Part shown: positions 8,759 through 16,719 of the stretch, one piece after another
Numbering within the stretch: position 1 is the stretch's first letter
Layout: every line of letters starts with the position of its first letter
From: Microbacterium sp. SD291
GTDB lineage: Bacteria; Actinomycetota; Actinomycetes; Actinomycetales; Microbacteriaceae
Reading direction: 5' to 3'
NCBI RefSeq assembly: GCF_017355365.1
Contig: NZ_JADIJR010000001.1
Coordinates: 243,876-307,875 of the forward strand
DNA: 64,000 nucleotides
Position numbers and translations under genes: made by a program
The notes under the pieces: model-generated
Database searches by the model: none
Told to the model about the DNA's origin: nothing
What the model saw: the letters and a program-made list of their open reading frames with translations, nothing else

Positions 8759-9505
8759 ATGGCAAAAGCGATCGGCGTCGACATCGGCGGTACGGGTATC
8801 AAGGCAGGCATCGTCGACCTCGAGCACGGCACCATGGCCTCTGACAGGGTGCGCGTCCCCACACCTGAGGGCGCATCGCCGCAGGACGTCCTCGTGGCGG
8901 TTCAGACCGTCCTGAAGGCTCTGGACGTGCACGATTCGACCCTGCCGCTCGGCGTCGCCTTCCCGGCCATCGTCAAGCGCGGGAAGACCCTGTCCGCGGC
9001 GAACGTCTCGAAGGAGTGGGTCGACTTCGATGCGGAGCGGTTCTTCCGTGACGGGCTCGAGCGCAACATCGTCTTCGTGAACGACGCCGACGCCGCCGGT
9101 GTGGCCGAAGCCCGCCACGGCGCGGCCAGGGACGTCCGCGGCCTCACCCTCATGACGACCCTCGGCACCGGCATCGGCTCGGCCTTCCTCTACGAAGGCG
9201 TGCTGGTTCCGAACACCGAGCTCGGGCACCTGCACTTCGGCGAGCACGAGTCCGTCGAGAAATGGGCGGCGACGTCGGCGCGCGAACGCGAGGGCCTCAG
9301 CTGGACTGAGTGGGCCGAGCGGCTGCAGGCCTTCTACTCGCACATCGAGTTCCTGTTCAGCCCCGACCTGTTCGTGGTCGGCGGCGGCGTCTCGAAGAAC
9401 GCCGGCGACTTCCTCCCGCTGCTGGAGCTGAAGACCCCGATCGTCCCCGCGATCCACCGCAACAACTCGGGCATCATCGGCGCGGCCTCCCTCGCCGGCG
9501 ACTGA
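8759..9505 (+). CDS. ppgK: Polyphosphate glucokinase (ROK family)
   Basis: A 248-residue ROK-family sugar kinase matching actinobacterial polyphosphate/ATP glucokinase in length and motifs. It phosphorylates glucose to glucose 6-phosphate with inorganic polyphosphate or ATP. The phosphate loop IGVDIGGTGIKAGIVD is at residues 4-19, the catalytic aspartate in FVNDADAAG near 104-112, and TTLGTGIGSAFLYEG plus NTELGHLHFG further on. The usual ROK zinc-cysteine motif is absent, as in this subgroup. The ATG at 8759 opens directly before the conserved loop; the longer open frame adds a non-conserved extension crossing the divergent promoter. The gene is monocistronic and followed by a terminator. Confidence 0.95.
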   Translation: MAKAIGVDIGGTGIKAGIVDLEHGTMASDRVRVPTPEGASPQDVLVAVQTVLKALDVHDSTLPLGVAFPAIVKRGKTLSAANVSKEWVDFDAERFFRDGLERNIVFVNDADAAGVAEARHGAARDVRGLTLMTTLGTGIGSAFLYEGVLVPNTELGHLHFGEHESVEKWAATSAREREGLSWTEWAERLQAFYSHIEFLFSPDLFVVGGGVSKNAGDFLPLLELKTPIVPAIHRNNSGIIGAASLAGD

Positions 9506-9530
9506 TCCCCGCTCCCGTCACCGCACGCAC

Positions 9531-9561
9531 GAAGGCCCCCGCTGATCCAGCGGGGGCCTTC
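9531..9561. terminator. Bidirectional terminator between ppgK and rnpB
   Basis: A perfect 14-bp stem (9531-9544 with 9548-9561) with a 3-nt loop lies between the ppgK stop and the 3' end of the opposing RNase P RNA. It can end both transcripts. Confidence 0.85.
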
Positions 9562-9569
9562 GTCACGTC

Positions 9570-9937
9570 GAGGCGAATGGGCCGACCTGTACGCCGGGTT
9601 CTGTTCCGGGGTTCTTCGCCCCTTCGACGGCCATCTCTCTCGGCGACACGTTGCCGTGGCGCTCCAGCGGTCTACCCGAGGACTCGGCGAGCCGCGTCAT
9701 CATCCTCTGTCTGACCTTGCTCCGGACGAGGTTTACCTGGCGGGCCATGTCACCATGGCCCCCGGTGGTCTCTTACACCACCCTTTCACCCTTACCCCTT
9801 GCGGGGCGGTCTGCTCTCTGTGGCACTTTCTCGCGGATTGCTCCGGGTGGGCGTTACCCACCGTCCTGCCCTGAGGAGCCCGGACGTTCCTCGGTGCGGT
9901 TGCCCGCCACGCGACCGTCCAGTCGACCCATTCGCCC
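9570..9937 (-). ncRNA. rnpB: RNase P RNA (bacterial class A)
   Basis: The catalytic RNA of RNase P, which removes 5' leaders from pre-tRNAs. On the minus strand the 5' part carries the conserved GAGGAACGTCCGGGCTCC core and the 3' part the GTACAGGTCGGCC core. The ends pair through P1: GGGCGAATGGG at the start with CCCATTCGCCT at the finish. Length is about 368 nt, normal for actinobacteria. A TAGAAT hexamer at 9942-9947 lies about 6 bases before the first P1 base and probably sets the transcription start. End positions may be off by a few bases. Confidence 0.93.
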
Positions 9938-9954
9938 TTCCATTCTACTCGCGA

Positions 9955-11652
9955 CTACTTCTCGGCAGACTCCGCGATCCGCAGATCCAGGGGCACGTCG
10001 ATGGGGAAACCGCCGAACAGGCGCCGAGTCGCGACCGCGGCGGCCTCGCGCACGGCGTCGGCCGCGGCATCCGCCTGCTCCTGCGGGACGTGCAGGATCA
10101 CCTCGTCGTGCAGGAAGAACGCCAGGTGCGCCCTCGTGCGGAACAGCGCGGATGCCGGTGCCGGCACCGCCGCATCCGGGAGCTGCTGCAGGCGGTGCCT
10201 GATCTCGGCGAGCCAGATCAGCGACCATTCAGCCGCCGTCCCCTGGACGACGAAGTTGCGGGTGAATCGGCCCCAGTCCCGCGCGCGGCGCCGGGCGACG
10301 GCGACCTCGGCAGGGTCGGCATCCGCGTCGGTCGCGTGCGACTGCATGCGCGACCACTCCTCCGAGGGCCGCGGCGAGGAGCGCCCCAGCCACGTCGAGA
10401 CGACGCCGCCGTCCTCCCCGATGCGTGCGGCCTTGTCGACGTGCGCCATCGCGCGGGGGTAGACCTTGCGCAGGCGCGGCACGAGCCTCCCGCTGTCGCC
10501 GGTGGTCGCACCGTACATCGCGCCGAGCACCGCGTACTTGGCCTCCTCGCGGGTGGCGACTGCTCCGGAGTCGACGACGCCGGCGTAAAGGTCGCTCCCC
10601 TGTGCGGCGCGCGCCATCGCCCTGTCGCCCGCCATCGCGGCGAGCATCCGGGGCTCCAGCTGTGCCACGTCAGCGACCACGAGGGTCCAGCCGTCGTCCG
10701 CGCGGACGGCCATCCGCAGGTTCCGCGGCAGCTGCAGCGCTCCCCCGCCCGCCGACGCCCACCGGCCCGTGACGACCCCGCCGGGGATGTAGATCGGGCG
10801 GAACCGCCCGTCGTGCACCCACTCCGCGAGCCACGCCCAGCCGTTGGCGCTCAGCAGCCGCGAGAGCTTCTTGTAGGCCAGGAGCGGCTCGACGACGGCA
10901 TGACTGTGCTGCGCGAGCTCCCACCTGCCGGTGGATTCGACCTGCACGCCGACCCGGTGCAGGGCTCGCAGCAGTTTCGGCTGGCTCTCGAGGTTCAGAG
11001 TCGGGTCGCCGAGGATCGACCGCACCCGCTCCCCCTGCGACACCATGCGACCGGGCAGACCCCCTGCAACGGGGCGGGTACCGAGGATCTCAGTGAGGAT
11101 CTCATCGTGCACGACCTCGTTCCACGGGAGTCCCGCGGCGCGCATCTCCTCCGCGATGAGTCCGCCCGCGGACTCGGCGGCGCACAGCAGCGAGAGCCGC
11201 CCGTCCTTGCCGTCGCCGATCACACGCCGCTGAGCGCGGAACTGCTCGAGCGCGTCGGCCACCGGATCATCGGGAGCGTCCTGCTCGACGACGTCGAAGA
11301 GCGCCGGGGCCTCGGCTGCGGGTTCCCGCCGCACCCACGCGGCCGAGGGCGGCAGGGGGCGCGCGACCGTGTCGGTGTCGCGGAGGATCGCGTGGCACAG
11401 CAGCAGGTCGTGGGTCCGTCCGAGGCGGATGCCGGCGTCGAGCAGCGCGGGATACAGCTCTCTGGCGCTGCGGATGACCCAGCGCGGCGCGTCTTCGCGC
11501 TCCTGCACGGCCACCCACCCGTGCATCTCGGACGCCGTCAGGTCCTTTCGCCGGACCTCGGCCCCGGTCTCGTCGAGTTCGACGGCAGCGAACACGCCCG
11601 GCTCGGTCGCGACGAGCAGCACCCGGCGCTCAGCGGCCTGCCGCGAGCTCAC
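9955..11652 (-). CDS. DNA polymerase I-like protein without 5' nuclease domain
   Basis: A family A DNA polymerase of about 565 residues, often annotated in Microbacteriaceae as bifunctional 3'-5' exonuclease/DNA polymerase. Polymerase motifs are present: motif A as VVADVAQLEPRMLA, motif B as REEAKYAVLGAMYG, and motif C as LHDEVILHVP. The 5' nuclease domain is absent and the N-terminal exonuclease-like part lacks a clear DxE motif, so proofreading is doubtful. It is a second polymerase beside a full PolA expected elsewhere. I chose the GTG at 11652 because the longer frame runs into the upstream gene; a GTG at 11622 just before VLLVATEPG is an alternative. Exact role is unknown; repair is a guess. 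Confidence 0.85.
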   Translation of the reverse strand: MSSRQAAERRVLLVATEPGVFAAVELDETGAEVRRKDLTASEMHGWVAVQEREDAPRWVIRSARELYPALLDAGIRLGRTHDLLLCHAILRDTDTVARPLPPSAAWVRREPAAEAPALFDVVEQDAPDDPVADALEQFRAQRRVIGDGKDGRLSLLCAAESAGGLIAEEMRAAGLPWNEVVHDEILTEILGTRPVAGGLPGRMVSQGERVRSILGDPTLNLESQPKLLRALHRVGVQVESTGRWELAQHSHAVVEPLLAYKKLSRLLSANGWAWLAEWVHDGRFRPIYIPGGVVTGRWASAGGGALQLPRNLRMAVRADDGWTLVVADVAQLEPRMLAAMAGDRAMARAAQGSDLYAGVVDSGAVATREEAKYAVLGAMYGATTGDSGRLVPRLRKVYPRAMAHVDKAARIGEDGGVVSTWLGRSSPRPSEEWSRMQSHATDADADPAEVAVARRRARDWGRFTRNFVVQGTAAEWSLIWLAEIRHRLQQLPDAAVPAPASALFRTRAHLAFFLHDEVILHVPQEQADAAADAVREAAAVATRRLFGGFPIDVPLDLRIAESAEK

Positions 11653-11677
11653 CTCCGTCGCGGGGGCGGCGTACCCG

Positions 11678-12409
11678 TCACAGCCCCGATTCCTCGGTGC
11701 GCACGAGGATGCACCCGCACTCGGGGCAGGAGACGACGGCATCCTCGGCAGCGCGGCGGATGTCGTTCAGGTCGGTGCTGGGAAGCACGATCCGGCAGCC
11801 CTCGCAGGTGCCGCGGATGAGGAGTGCGGCACCTGCGCTGTTGGTCGCGCGCCGGTCGTAGTCGGCGAGCAGTCCTGCCGGCAGGTTCGCGGTGATGGCC
11901 GCACGGTCTCGCGCGAGCTGCGCGCCGAGATCGGTCGCCGCGGCGACATCGGCCTTGCCCTGCGCGGTGAGGGCCGACCCCTCGGCGGTTGTGGTGCCGA
12001 GTAGCGCCTGCTGCGCGGCGACCGCGGCCTCAGCGTCTTCGAGACGGCCCATCACGTCGAGCTCGATGTCCTCGAGGTCGCTCTGACGCTTGGCGAGGCT
12101 GGCGAGCTCGTGCTCGAGCGCCTGCGCCTCCTTGGAGTTCGTGGCGGCGGCGAGACGCTCGGCATCACGGGCGCGGCGCTGCTCGACGAGCTTCACATCG
12201 GACTCGAGACGCGTCAGCTCGGTGCGGACGTCGTCGCGGGCGCCGGTCAGGTTCGTCAGCTCACGGAGCTGCTCCTGACGGATCGCGACGAGCTCGGTGA
12301 TCCGGGCGGCCTGCGCCGGCTTGGTCCGGGCACGCTCTGCCTGCGCGATGCGCCGGTCCAGGTCGGCGACGTCGAGCAGGATGCGCTGGTGTTCAGGGCT
12401 GGCGTTCAC
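11678..12409 (-). CDS. Coiled-coil protein with C-terminal C4 zinc ribbon (CT398-like)
   Basis: A 243-residue protein with a long charged coiled coil over about residues 5-165 and a C-terminal zinc ribbon formed by GTCEGC and SCPECG. This architecture is widespread in bacteria and biochemically poorly defined; a nucleic-acid or complex-organising role has been suggested for relatives. The GTG at 12409 is chosen because NASPEHQRILLDVADLD is the usual N-terminus and a TAGATT hexamer (12417-12422) stands 7 bases before it without a Shine-Dalgarno sequence, suggesting a leaderless mRNA. An ATG at 12457 in the same frame is possible. It ends 25 bases before the polymerase start, so the two are probably cotranscribed. 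Confidence 0.87.
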   Translation of the reverse strand: MNASPEHQRILLDVADLDRRIAQAERARTKPAQAARITELVAIRQEQLRELTNLTGARDDVRTELTRLESDVKLVEQRRARDAERLAAATNSKEAQALEHELASLAKRQSDLEDIELDVMGRLEDAEAAVAAQQALLGTTTAEGSALTAQGKADVAAATDLGAQLARDRAAITANLPAGLLADYDRRATNSAGAALLIRGTCEGCRIVLPSTDLNDIRRAAEDAVVSCPECGCILVRTEESGL

Positions 12410-12460
12410 GCTATCAAATCTAGTCGCTGCGCGGTCCGGCTCATCACTGCGCCTCATCCG

Positions 12461-12868
12461 TCAGCGCACCTCGCCGTCGAGGTACAGCCAGCGCCGGTCC
12501 TCCCGCACGAAGCGGCTGCGCTCGCACAGGGATCCCCGCTCCGCGCCCTGCTGCCAGAAGGCCTCGAACTCGACAACCCCCTCGGTGTCGAACGGACCGC
12601 CGGCGACGCGATCGAGGATCAGCAGCCTGCGCCAGCGCAGGTCCTGCTCGAAGTCGATCGCGGCCGGTCTCGTGGTGGGGTGCCAGCTCGCGCGGAGGTA
12701 CTCGGCGTCGTGAAGCCCGAAGGCCGTGTAGCGGGAGCGCATGAGCCGCTCGGCCGTGGGCGCGGGCGCACCCTGCAGCAGAGGTCCGCAGCACGAGGAG
12801 AATGCGTCGCCCGAGAAGCAGGGGCACCTTGAGTCCTCGTTCACGATCGTGCGTTCGTCCGCGGTCAT
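12461..12868 (-). CDS. YchJ/UPF0225 family protein with SEC-C motif
   Basis: A 135-residue protein with an N-terminal SEC-C zinc motif (RCPCFSGDAFSSCCG, residues about 14-28) followed by the YchJ middle domain with SRYTAFGLHDAEYLRASWH. Function is unknown; SEC-C motifs bind zinc and occur in SecA-linked and unrelated proteins. The ATG at 12868 overlaps the stop of the upstream membrane-protein gene by four bases, so translation is probably coupled. It is the third gene of the PadR operon. Confidence 0.87.
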   Translation of the reverse strand: MTADERTIVNEDSRCPCFSGDAFSSCCGPLLQGAPAPTAERLMRSRYTAFGLHDAEYLRASWHPTTRPAAIDFEQDLRWRRLLILDRVAGGPFDTEGVVEFEAFWQQGAERGSLCERSRFVREDRRWLYLDGEVR

Positions 12869-13239
12869 GTCAGTGCGACGAGGAGGGTCATGACGGCCAT
12901 GATCGCGCACACCGGCGTCATCGTCCAGCGCTCGGGCCGGCTGCGGGAGACCGCGTTGAGAGCGATGCCCAGCATGAAGTAGCCGAACAGGATCCACGTG
13001 AGCACGACGATCACGTGGGTGTCGCCGCCGGGCAGCGCGCCGGCGCGGCTGAGCAGCAGCGCGGCGAAGCCGCCGTACAGGATGACCGAGACGAGGCTCC
13101 CGATCCGCAGGTGACGAGGCAGCACCCGATGGGTGCCGCCCCACGCGAGTCGCCCCCAGGGCGCACCGCAGGCGAGTGCCACCTGGAAGACCGCGAGGGC
13201 GCCGAGGAGCGACAGGAGGATGATCAGCGGCGGTGTCAT
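12865..13239 (-). CDS. Small four-helix membrane protein
   Basis: A 124-residue membrane protein with hydrophobic stretches at about residues 4-26, 46-66, 74-97 and 104-123. I do not recognise a named family. It overlaps both neighbours by four bases (ATGA), starting on the PadR stop and ending on the start of the YchJ gene, so the three form a tight operon. It could be the target whose expression the PadR regulator controls; that is inference from position. Confidence 0.78.
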   Translation of the reverse strand: MTPPLIILLSLLGALAVFQVALACGAPWGRLAWGGTHRVLPRHLRIGSLVSVILYGGFAALLLSRAGALPGGDTHVIVVLTWILFGYFMLGIALNAVSRSRPERWTMTPVCAIMAVMTLLVALT

Positions 13240-13760
13240 GCGCTCTTCCTCAGATCTTCCAGCCAGTCCAGCGCCAGCGAATGCGAGCGGATGCCGTAGT
13301 CGAGGGTCGCGCGCCGGTATCTGTGCCCTTGCGCGGCAGCCTCTGGGATCTGCGCCGAATCGACGTCCTCTGCGAGTGTTCGCAGTGCGGCGAGGTCGCC
13401 CGCCAGCCGCAGGCGCACCGCGTCGAGGCATGCTGCTCGCTCTCCTCTCGGCAGATGCCCGAGGAGATAGACCCTGGCCAGGATCGTGGGCTCGGCATCC
13501 GACCCGGTGACGGGCGCGAGCATCCAGGCCCGCCACGCCGCTCGGCCGGCATCCGTGATCAGGTAGAGCTTCTTGCGTCGACGGGTGTCGTCGGCGTCGG
13601 CCGAGTCAGCCCATCCCTCTGTCTCGAGCTGGCGCAGAGCCCGCTGGATGCTGCCGAAGCTCGCCGAGTAGAACAGCGATATCCCGCCGGTGAAGTGCTT
13701 GTGCACGTCGTAGAGCGAGAGCGGCCCGCCGAGGAGGATGCCGAGGATGAGAAACTGCAC
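13236..13760 (-). CDS. PadR family transcriptional regulator
   Basis: A 174-residue PadR repressor: N-terminal winged helix (about residues 1-80, including LYDVHKHFTGGISLFYSAS and the TRRRKKLYLITDAGR wing) followed by a C-terminal helical dimerisation part of the Vir_act_alpha_C type. The chosen start is the GTG at 13760, directly before QFLILGILL, the usual N-terminus in this subgroup; a TTG at 13796 opens a longer frame but lies beyond the AT-rich dyad. The start sits against that dyad (13762-13792), so the protein probably represses its own operon, which includes the membrane protein and YchJ genes. The inducer is unknown. Confidence 0.88.
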   Translation of the reverse strand: MQFLILGILLGGPLSLYDVHKHFTGGISLFYSASFGSIQRALRQLETEGWADSADADDTRRRKKLYLITDAGRAAWRAWMLAPVTGSDAEPTILARVYLLGHLPRGERAACLDAVRLRLAGDLAALRTLAEDVDSAQIPEAAAQGHRYRRATLDYGIRSHSLALDWLEDLRKSA

Positions 13761-13761
13761 A

Positions 13762-13792
13762 CTCCTATATATACCCCTTAGATATATAAGAG
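13762..13792. promoter_or_regulatory. Imperfect AT-rich dyad, candidate PadR operator and promoter
   Basis: CTCCTATATAT and TATATAAGAG form an imperfect inverted repeat around 13777, an extreme AT island in a region of about 70 percent GC. On the minus strand the TATATATA part lies a few bases before the GTG at 13760 and could be the -10 of a leaderless transcript. A repressor bound here would block it. Confidence 0.6.
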
Positions 13793-13859
13793 GCAAGATC
13801 GCCCATCTCAGGGTCGCATCGTCCTACGCTGGAGAGGACCGGCCACTGGAGGAGATCAG

Positions 13860-14699
13860 ATGCCCACCGTTCCCACCGTCACCGCGCACAACGGCTTCTC
13901 GCTTCCGGCTATCGGGCTCGGCACCTACGGGCTGTGGGGCGACGCCGGGGCGGATGCCATCGCCTCCGCCATCCGGTCGGGGTACCGGCTCGTCGACTCG
14001 GCGTTCAACTACGAGAACGAGGGCGCCGTCGGCCGCGGCCTCGCCGCGTCGGGCGTCGATCGTGACGAGATCATCGTGACGACGAAGCTCCCAGGTCGCC
14101 ACCACGGCACCGCGAAGGCGCGTACGAGCATCGAGGAGAGCCGCTCGCGCCTCGGCGTCGAGGTGACCGACCTCCACCTGATCCACTGGCCGAATCCGAG
14201 CCAGGACGAGTACGTGCAGGCATGGGAGGCCCTCGTCCAGGCGCAGCAGCACGGCGTCGTGCGGCAGATCGGCGTGTCGAACTTCCTCCCGGAGCACCTG
14301 GAGCGCATCGAGCATGAGACGGGCGTGCGACCTGTCGTGAACCAGATCGAGGTCCACCCGTATTTCCCGCAGGAGGAGCAGCTGGCGCGGCATCGCGAGC
14401 TGGGGATCCTGACCGAGGCGTGGAGCCCGCTGGGCAAGGGATCCGGACTGCTGCAGGAGCCCGTCGTCGTGGAGGTCGCCGCCGCGCACGGCATCAGCCC
14501 CGCGCAGGCGGTGCTCGCCTGGCACGTCGCGCGCGGCACGATCGCGATCCCGAAGGCGTCGTCGCCGGAGCACCAGCTCTCGAACCTCGCCGCTGTCGAG
14601 GTCGTACTCGAAGCCGACGAGGTCGCCGCGATCAGCGCGCTGGGCCGGTCCGACGGACGCCTGTTCGGAGGCGATCCGGCGAGCCACGAGGAGTCGTGA
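13860..14699 (+). CDS. Aldo/keto reductase
   Basis: A 279-residue NADPH-dependent aldo/keto reductase of the 2,5-diketo-D-gluconate reductase-like group. The catalytic tetrad is visible as Asp46 and Tyr51 (VDSAFNYENE), Lys76 (TTKLPG) and His109 (LIHWPNP). GVSNFLPEHL and NQIEVHPYFPQ are family signatures, and IPKASSPEHQLSN binds the cofactor phosphate. The ATG has a good GGAGGAGA site. It is divergent from the PadR operon with about 100 bases between starts, so the dyad could also influence it. The substrate cannot be predicted. Confidence 0.93.
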   Translation: MPTVPTVTAHNGFSLPAIGLGTYGLWGDAGADAIASAIRSGYRLVDSAFNYENEGAVGRGLAASGVDRDEIIVTTKLPGRHHGTAKARTSIEESRSRLGVEVTDLHLIHWPNPSQDEYVQAWEALVQAQQHGVVRQIGVSNFLPEHLERIEHETGVRPVVNQIEVHPYFPQEEQLARHRELGILTEAWSPLGKGSGLLQEPVVVEVAAAHGISPAQAVLAWHVARGTIAIPKASSPEHQLSNLAAVEVVLEADEVAAISALGRSDGRLFGGDPASHEES

Positions 14700-14721
14700 C
14701 CCCCGCCGGCCTTCCGAGCCG

Positions 14722-14727
14722 TACAAT
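14722..14727 (+). promoter_or_regulatory. -10 hexamer before the DUF2510 gene
   Basis: TACAAT lies 39 bases before the ATG at 14767. No convincing -35 is seen. A small hairpin (CGAGC-AC-GCTCG) follows in the leader. Confidence 0.4.
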
Positions 14728-14766
14728 CGATCGATTCTGAGCGAGCACGCTCGGGAAGAGCCATCA

Positions 14767-15174
14767 ATGCGGGAAGAGCGGCAAGTGACTTCGACTCAGG
14801 CGGGTTGGTACGACGATGGCACCGGGACCATGCGGTGGTGGGACGGCCAGAACTGGACCGACACGGTTCAGCAAGCGCCTCCTCAGGAGCCGGGCCTGAA
14901 CGGAGTGATCAACCGGATCCAGGCCGACGCCGTTTCGGGTGCTCAGCCACGTCCGGCAGCTCAGGGCATGAGCTACGTCGTTCTCCAGGTAGTCCTCAAG
15001 GAGAAGATGTGGGGCTCCGGCTCGGGCAATCTGACCGAGCTCGAACGCGCCATCAACACGCAGGCTGCCCTCGGCTACCGCCTGCACACCATCACGACGG
15101 CTTCTTCCGGGAGCACCGGCTTCGGCGGTGGCGATCGGATCCAGGCGACAATGGTCTTCGAACGCATCGTGTGA
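14767..15174 (+). CDS. DUF2510 plus DUF4177-like small protein
   Basis: A 135-residue protein with an N-terminal DUF2510 module (AGWYDDGTGTMRWWDGQNWT, about residues 10-29) and a C-terminal segment beginning MSYVVLQVVLKEK that resembles DUF4177. DUF2510 is an actinobacterial Trp-rich module usually attached to membrane or phage-like proteins; here there is no membrane helix. Function is unknown. The ATG at 14767 has a GGGAAG site; the in-frame GTG at 14785 is an alternative with a similar site. It lies alone between convergent and divergent neighbours. Confidence 0.72.
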   Translation: MREERQVTSTQAGWYDDGTGTMRWWDGQNWTDTVQQAPPQEPGLNGVINRIQADAVSGAQPRPAAQGMSYVVLQVVLKEKMWGSGSGNLTELERAINTQAALGYRLHTITTASSGSTGFGGGDRIQATMVFERIV

Positions 15175-15216
15175 CTCGCAACCCGCGCTGCTGAACGCGG
15201 TGCGACGGTCGTACGC

Positions 15217-16107
15217 TCAGAGCGCCGCGGCGACGGCTTCCTCGGCGGTCCGGTGGGTGAAGGCGAATCCGGACGCCTCGAGGGCGGAAGGACGCACATC
15301 CGCGTCTGCGACCAGCAGCGAGTCGGTCGCGTCCCGGCTCAGCGCCAGTCGCAGCGCCCAGGTCGGCGCCGGAAGCCAGAACGCCCGGCGCATGCGCCGG
15401 GCGAGAGCCCGCCCGATGGTGTTCGCCGACGCGGGCGTCGGACCACTGAGGTTCGCCGCTCCGTGCATCCGTGAGTCGACGATGTGCCGGATCGCCCGCA
15501 CCTCGTCGTCCAGGGAGATCCACGGCCAGATCTGCGTACCTGACCCGATGGGGCCGGCGACCCCGAACCGGGTGAGCAGCATGAGCGGCTTGAGGACGCC
15601 ACGCGGGTGGATGACCGGCGCGGTGCGGAGCAGCGCCACCGGCGCGTGGTCACCCGCGCGCCGGGCTTCCTCCTCCCAGTCGGCGCAGAGCCGGGCGAGG
15701 AACGTCGTCCCCGCCGGCGAGGCCTCCGTGAGCACGCGGCCCGGGGCTGATCCGTAGTAGCCGACGGCCGACGCGGACACGAGTGCCGGCGCGTCGTCCC
15801 GGAGCTCTCGCACGGCCGTCGCGATCGTTCGAGTGGTCCGCATCCGCGACGCCACGAGCTCGGCGCGATATCGGGGCGTCCACGGCATCCGGCCGACGCT
15901 CGCACCGCCGAGGGCGACGACGGCATCGGCGCCCGCGAGCACATCCGGGTCGAGCTCGCGCTCCCCCGGCATCCACTCGACCTCGTCTGAGCTCCTCGGC
16001 GGGCGACGCACGAGCGTCGTGACCCCGACGCCGTCGGAGCGCAGCGACGCCGTGAGCGCGGAGCCGATCAGGCCGGAGGCACCGCTGATGACGATCCGGC
16101 GTCCCAT
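15217..16107 (-). CDS. TIGR01777-type NAD(P)-dependent epimerase (SulA/YfcH-like)
   Basis: A 296-residue extended short-chain dehydrogenase of the TIGR01777/YfcH group. The Rossmann motif ISGASGLIGSAL is at residues 7-18, the active-site region is SASAVGYYGSAPG, and the C-terminal DUF1731 segment is LEASGFAFTHRTAEEAV. Reaction and substrate are not established for the family; a role in division or cell-envelope metabolism has been proposed for relatives. The ATG at 16107 stands directly before the Rossmann fold and starts 2 bases after the stop of the upstream RibD-like gene, so the pair is probably one transcript. Confidence 0.88.
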   Translation of the reverse strand: MGRRIVISGASGLIGSALTASLRSDGVGVTTLVRRPPRSSDEVEWMPGERELDPDVLAGADAVVALGGASVGRMPWTPRYRAELVASRMRTTRTIATAVRELRDDAPALVSASAVGYYGSAPGRVLTEASPAGTTFLARLCADWEEEARRAGDHAPVALLRTAPVIHPRGVLKPLMLLTRFGVAGPIGSGTQIWPWISLDDEVRAIRHIVDSRMHGAANLSGPTPASANTIGRALARRMRRAFWLPAPTWALRLALSRDATDSLLVADADVRPSALEASGFAFTHRTAEEAVAAAL

Positions 16108-16109
16108 TA

Positions 16110-16667
16110 TCAGCGCCCCCGCCGGTGGTGCATCGCCACCGCGCCGCAGCGGAGCGGCTCGACCGAGACCAGCTCGAGCCGTCTGGTGCTGGGCAGCCCG
16201 CCCTGGTAGAGGGTCGGGCCGTGGCCGGCGATCCGCGGGTGGACGAGGAACCGGTACTCGTCGATCAGGTCCAGCCGATCCAGCTCGGTCGCGAGCCTCC
16301 CGCTGCCGAGGAGCACGCCGGCAGGGGTCGCATCCTTGAGCTCCTGCACGGCCGTGCCGAGGTCGCCGTCGATGCGATGACTGTTGCTCCACGGGAAGTC
16401 GCTGCGCGTGGACGACACCACGTGCTTCGGCTTGGCGTCGAGCTTGACGGCCCACTCGCGCAGTGCGGGTGGTGCATCCTCGTCGCCGCGGGCGACGGCC
16501 GGCCAGTACGCCTCCATCAACTCATAGGTGGTGCGGCCCCAGAGCATGGCACCTGCCTCGTCCAGGAGGCGGGTGTAATAAGCGTGCGTCTCGTCGTCCG
16601 CGATCCCCTCCTGATGATCGACGCATCCGTCGAGGGTGACGTTGAGGCTGAAGGTCAGGAGTCCCAT
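16110..16667 (-). CDS. Dihydrofolate reductase family protein (RibD C-terminal domain)
   Basis: A 185-residue reductase of the RibD_C/DHFR-like superfamily, beginning MGLLTFSLNVTLDG and containing MLWGRTTYELM and GVLLGSGRLATEL, the usual NADPH-binding positions. Stand-alone members are common in actinobacteria and their substrates are mostly unknown; it is not a true FolA. A TAGGCT hexamer at 16674-16679 lies 6 bases before the ATG with no ribosome-binding site, so a leaderless start is likely. It is followed closely by the epimerase gene. Confidence 0.88.
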   Translation of the reverse strand: MGLLTFSLNVTLDGCVDHQEGIADDETHAYYTRLLDEAGAMLWGRTTYELMEAYWPAVARGDEDAPPALREWAVKLDAKPKHVVSSTRSDFPWSNSHRIDGDLGTAVQELKDATPAGVLLGSGRLATELDRLDLIDEYRFLVHPRIAGHGPTLYQGGLPSTRRLELVSVEPLRCGAVAMHHRRGR

Positions 16668-16719
16668 GAGGCGAGCCTAGGTCCGTGCCGCGGCGATCGC
16701 CACGGTTCCTCAGCCGGAT

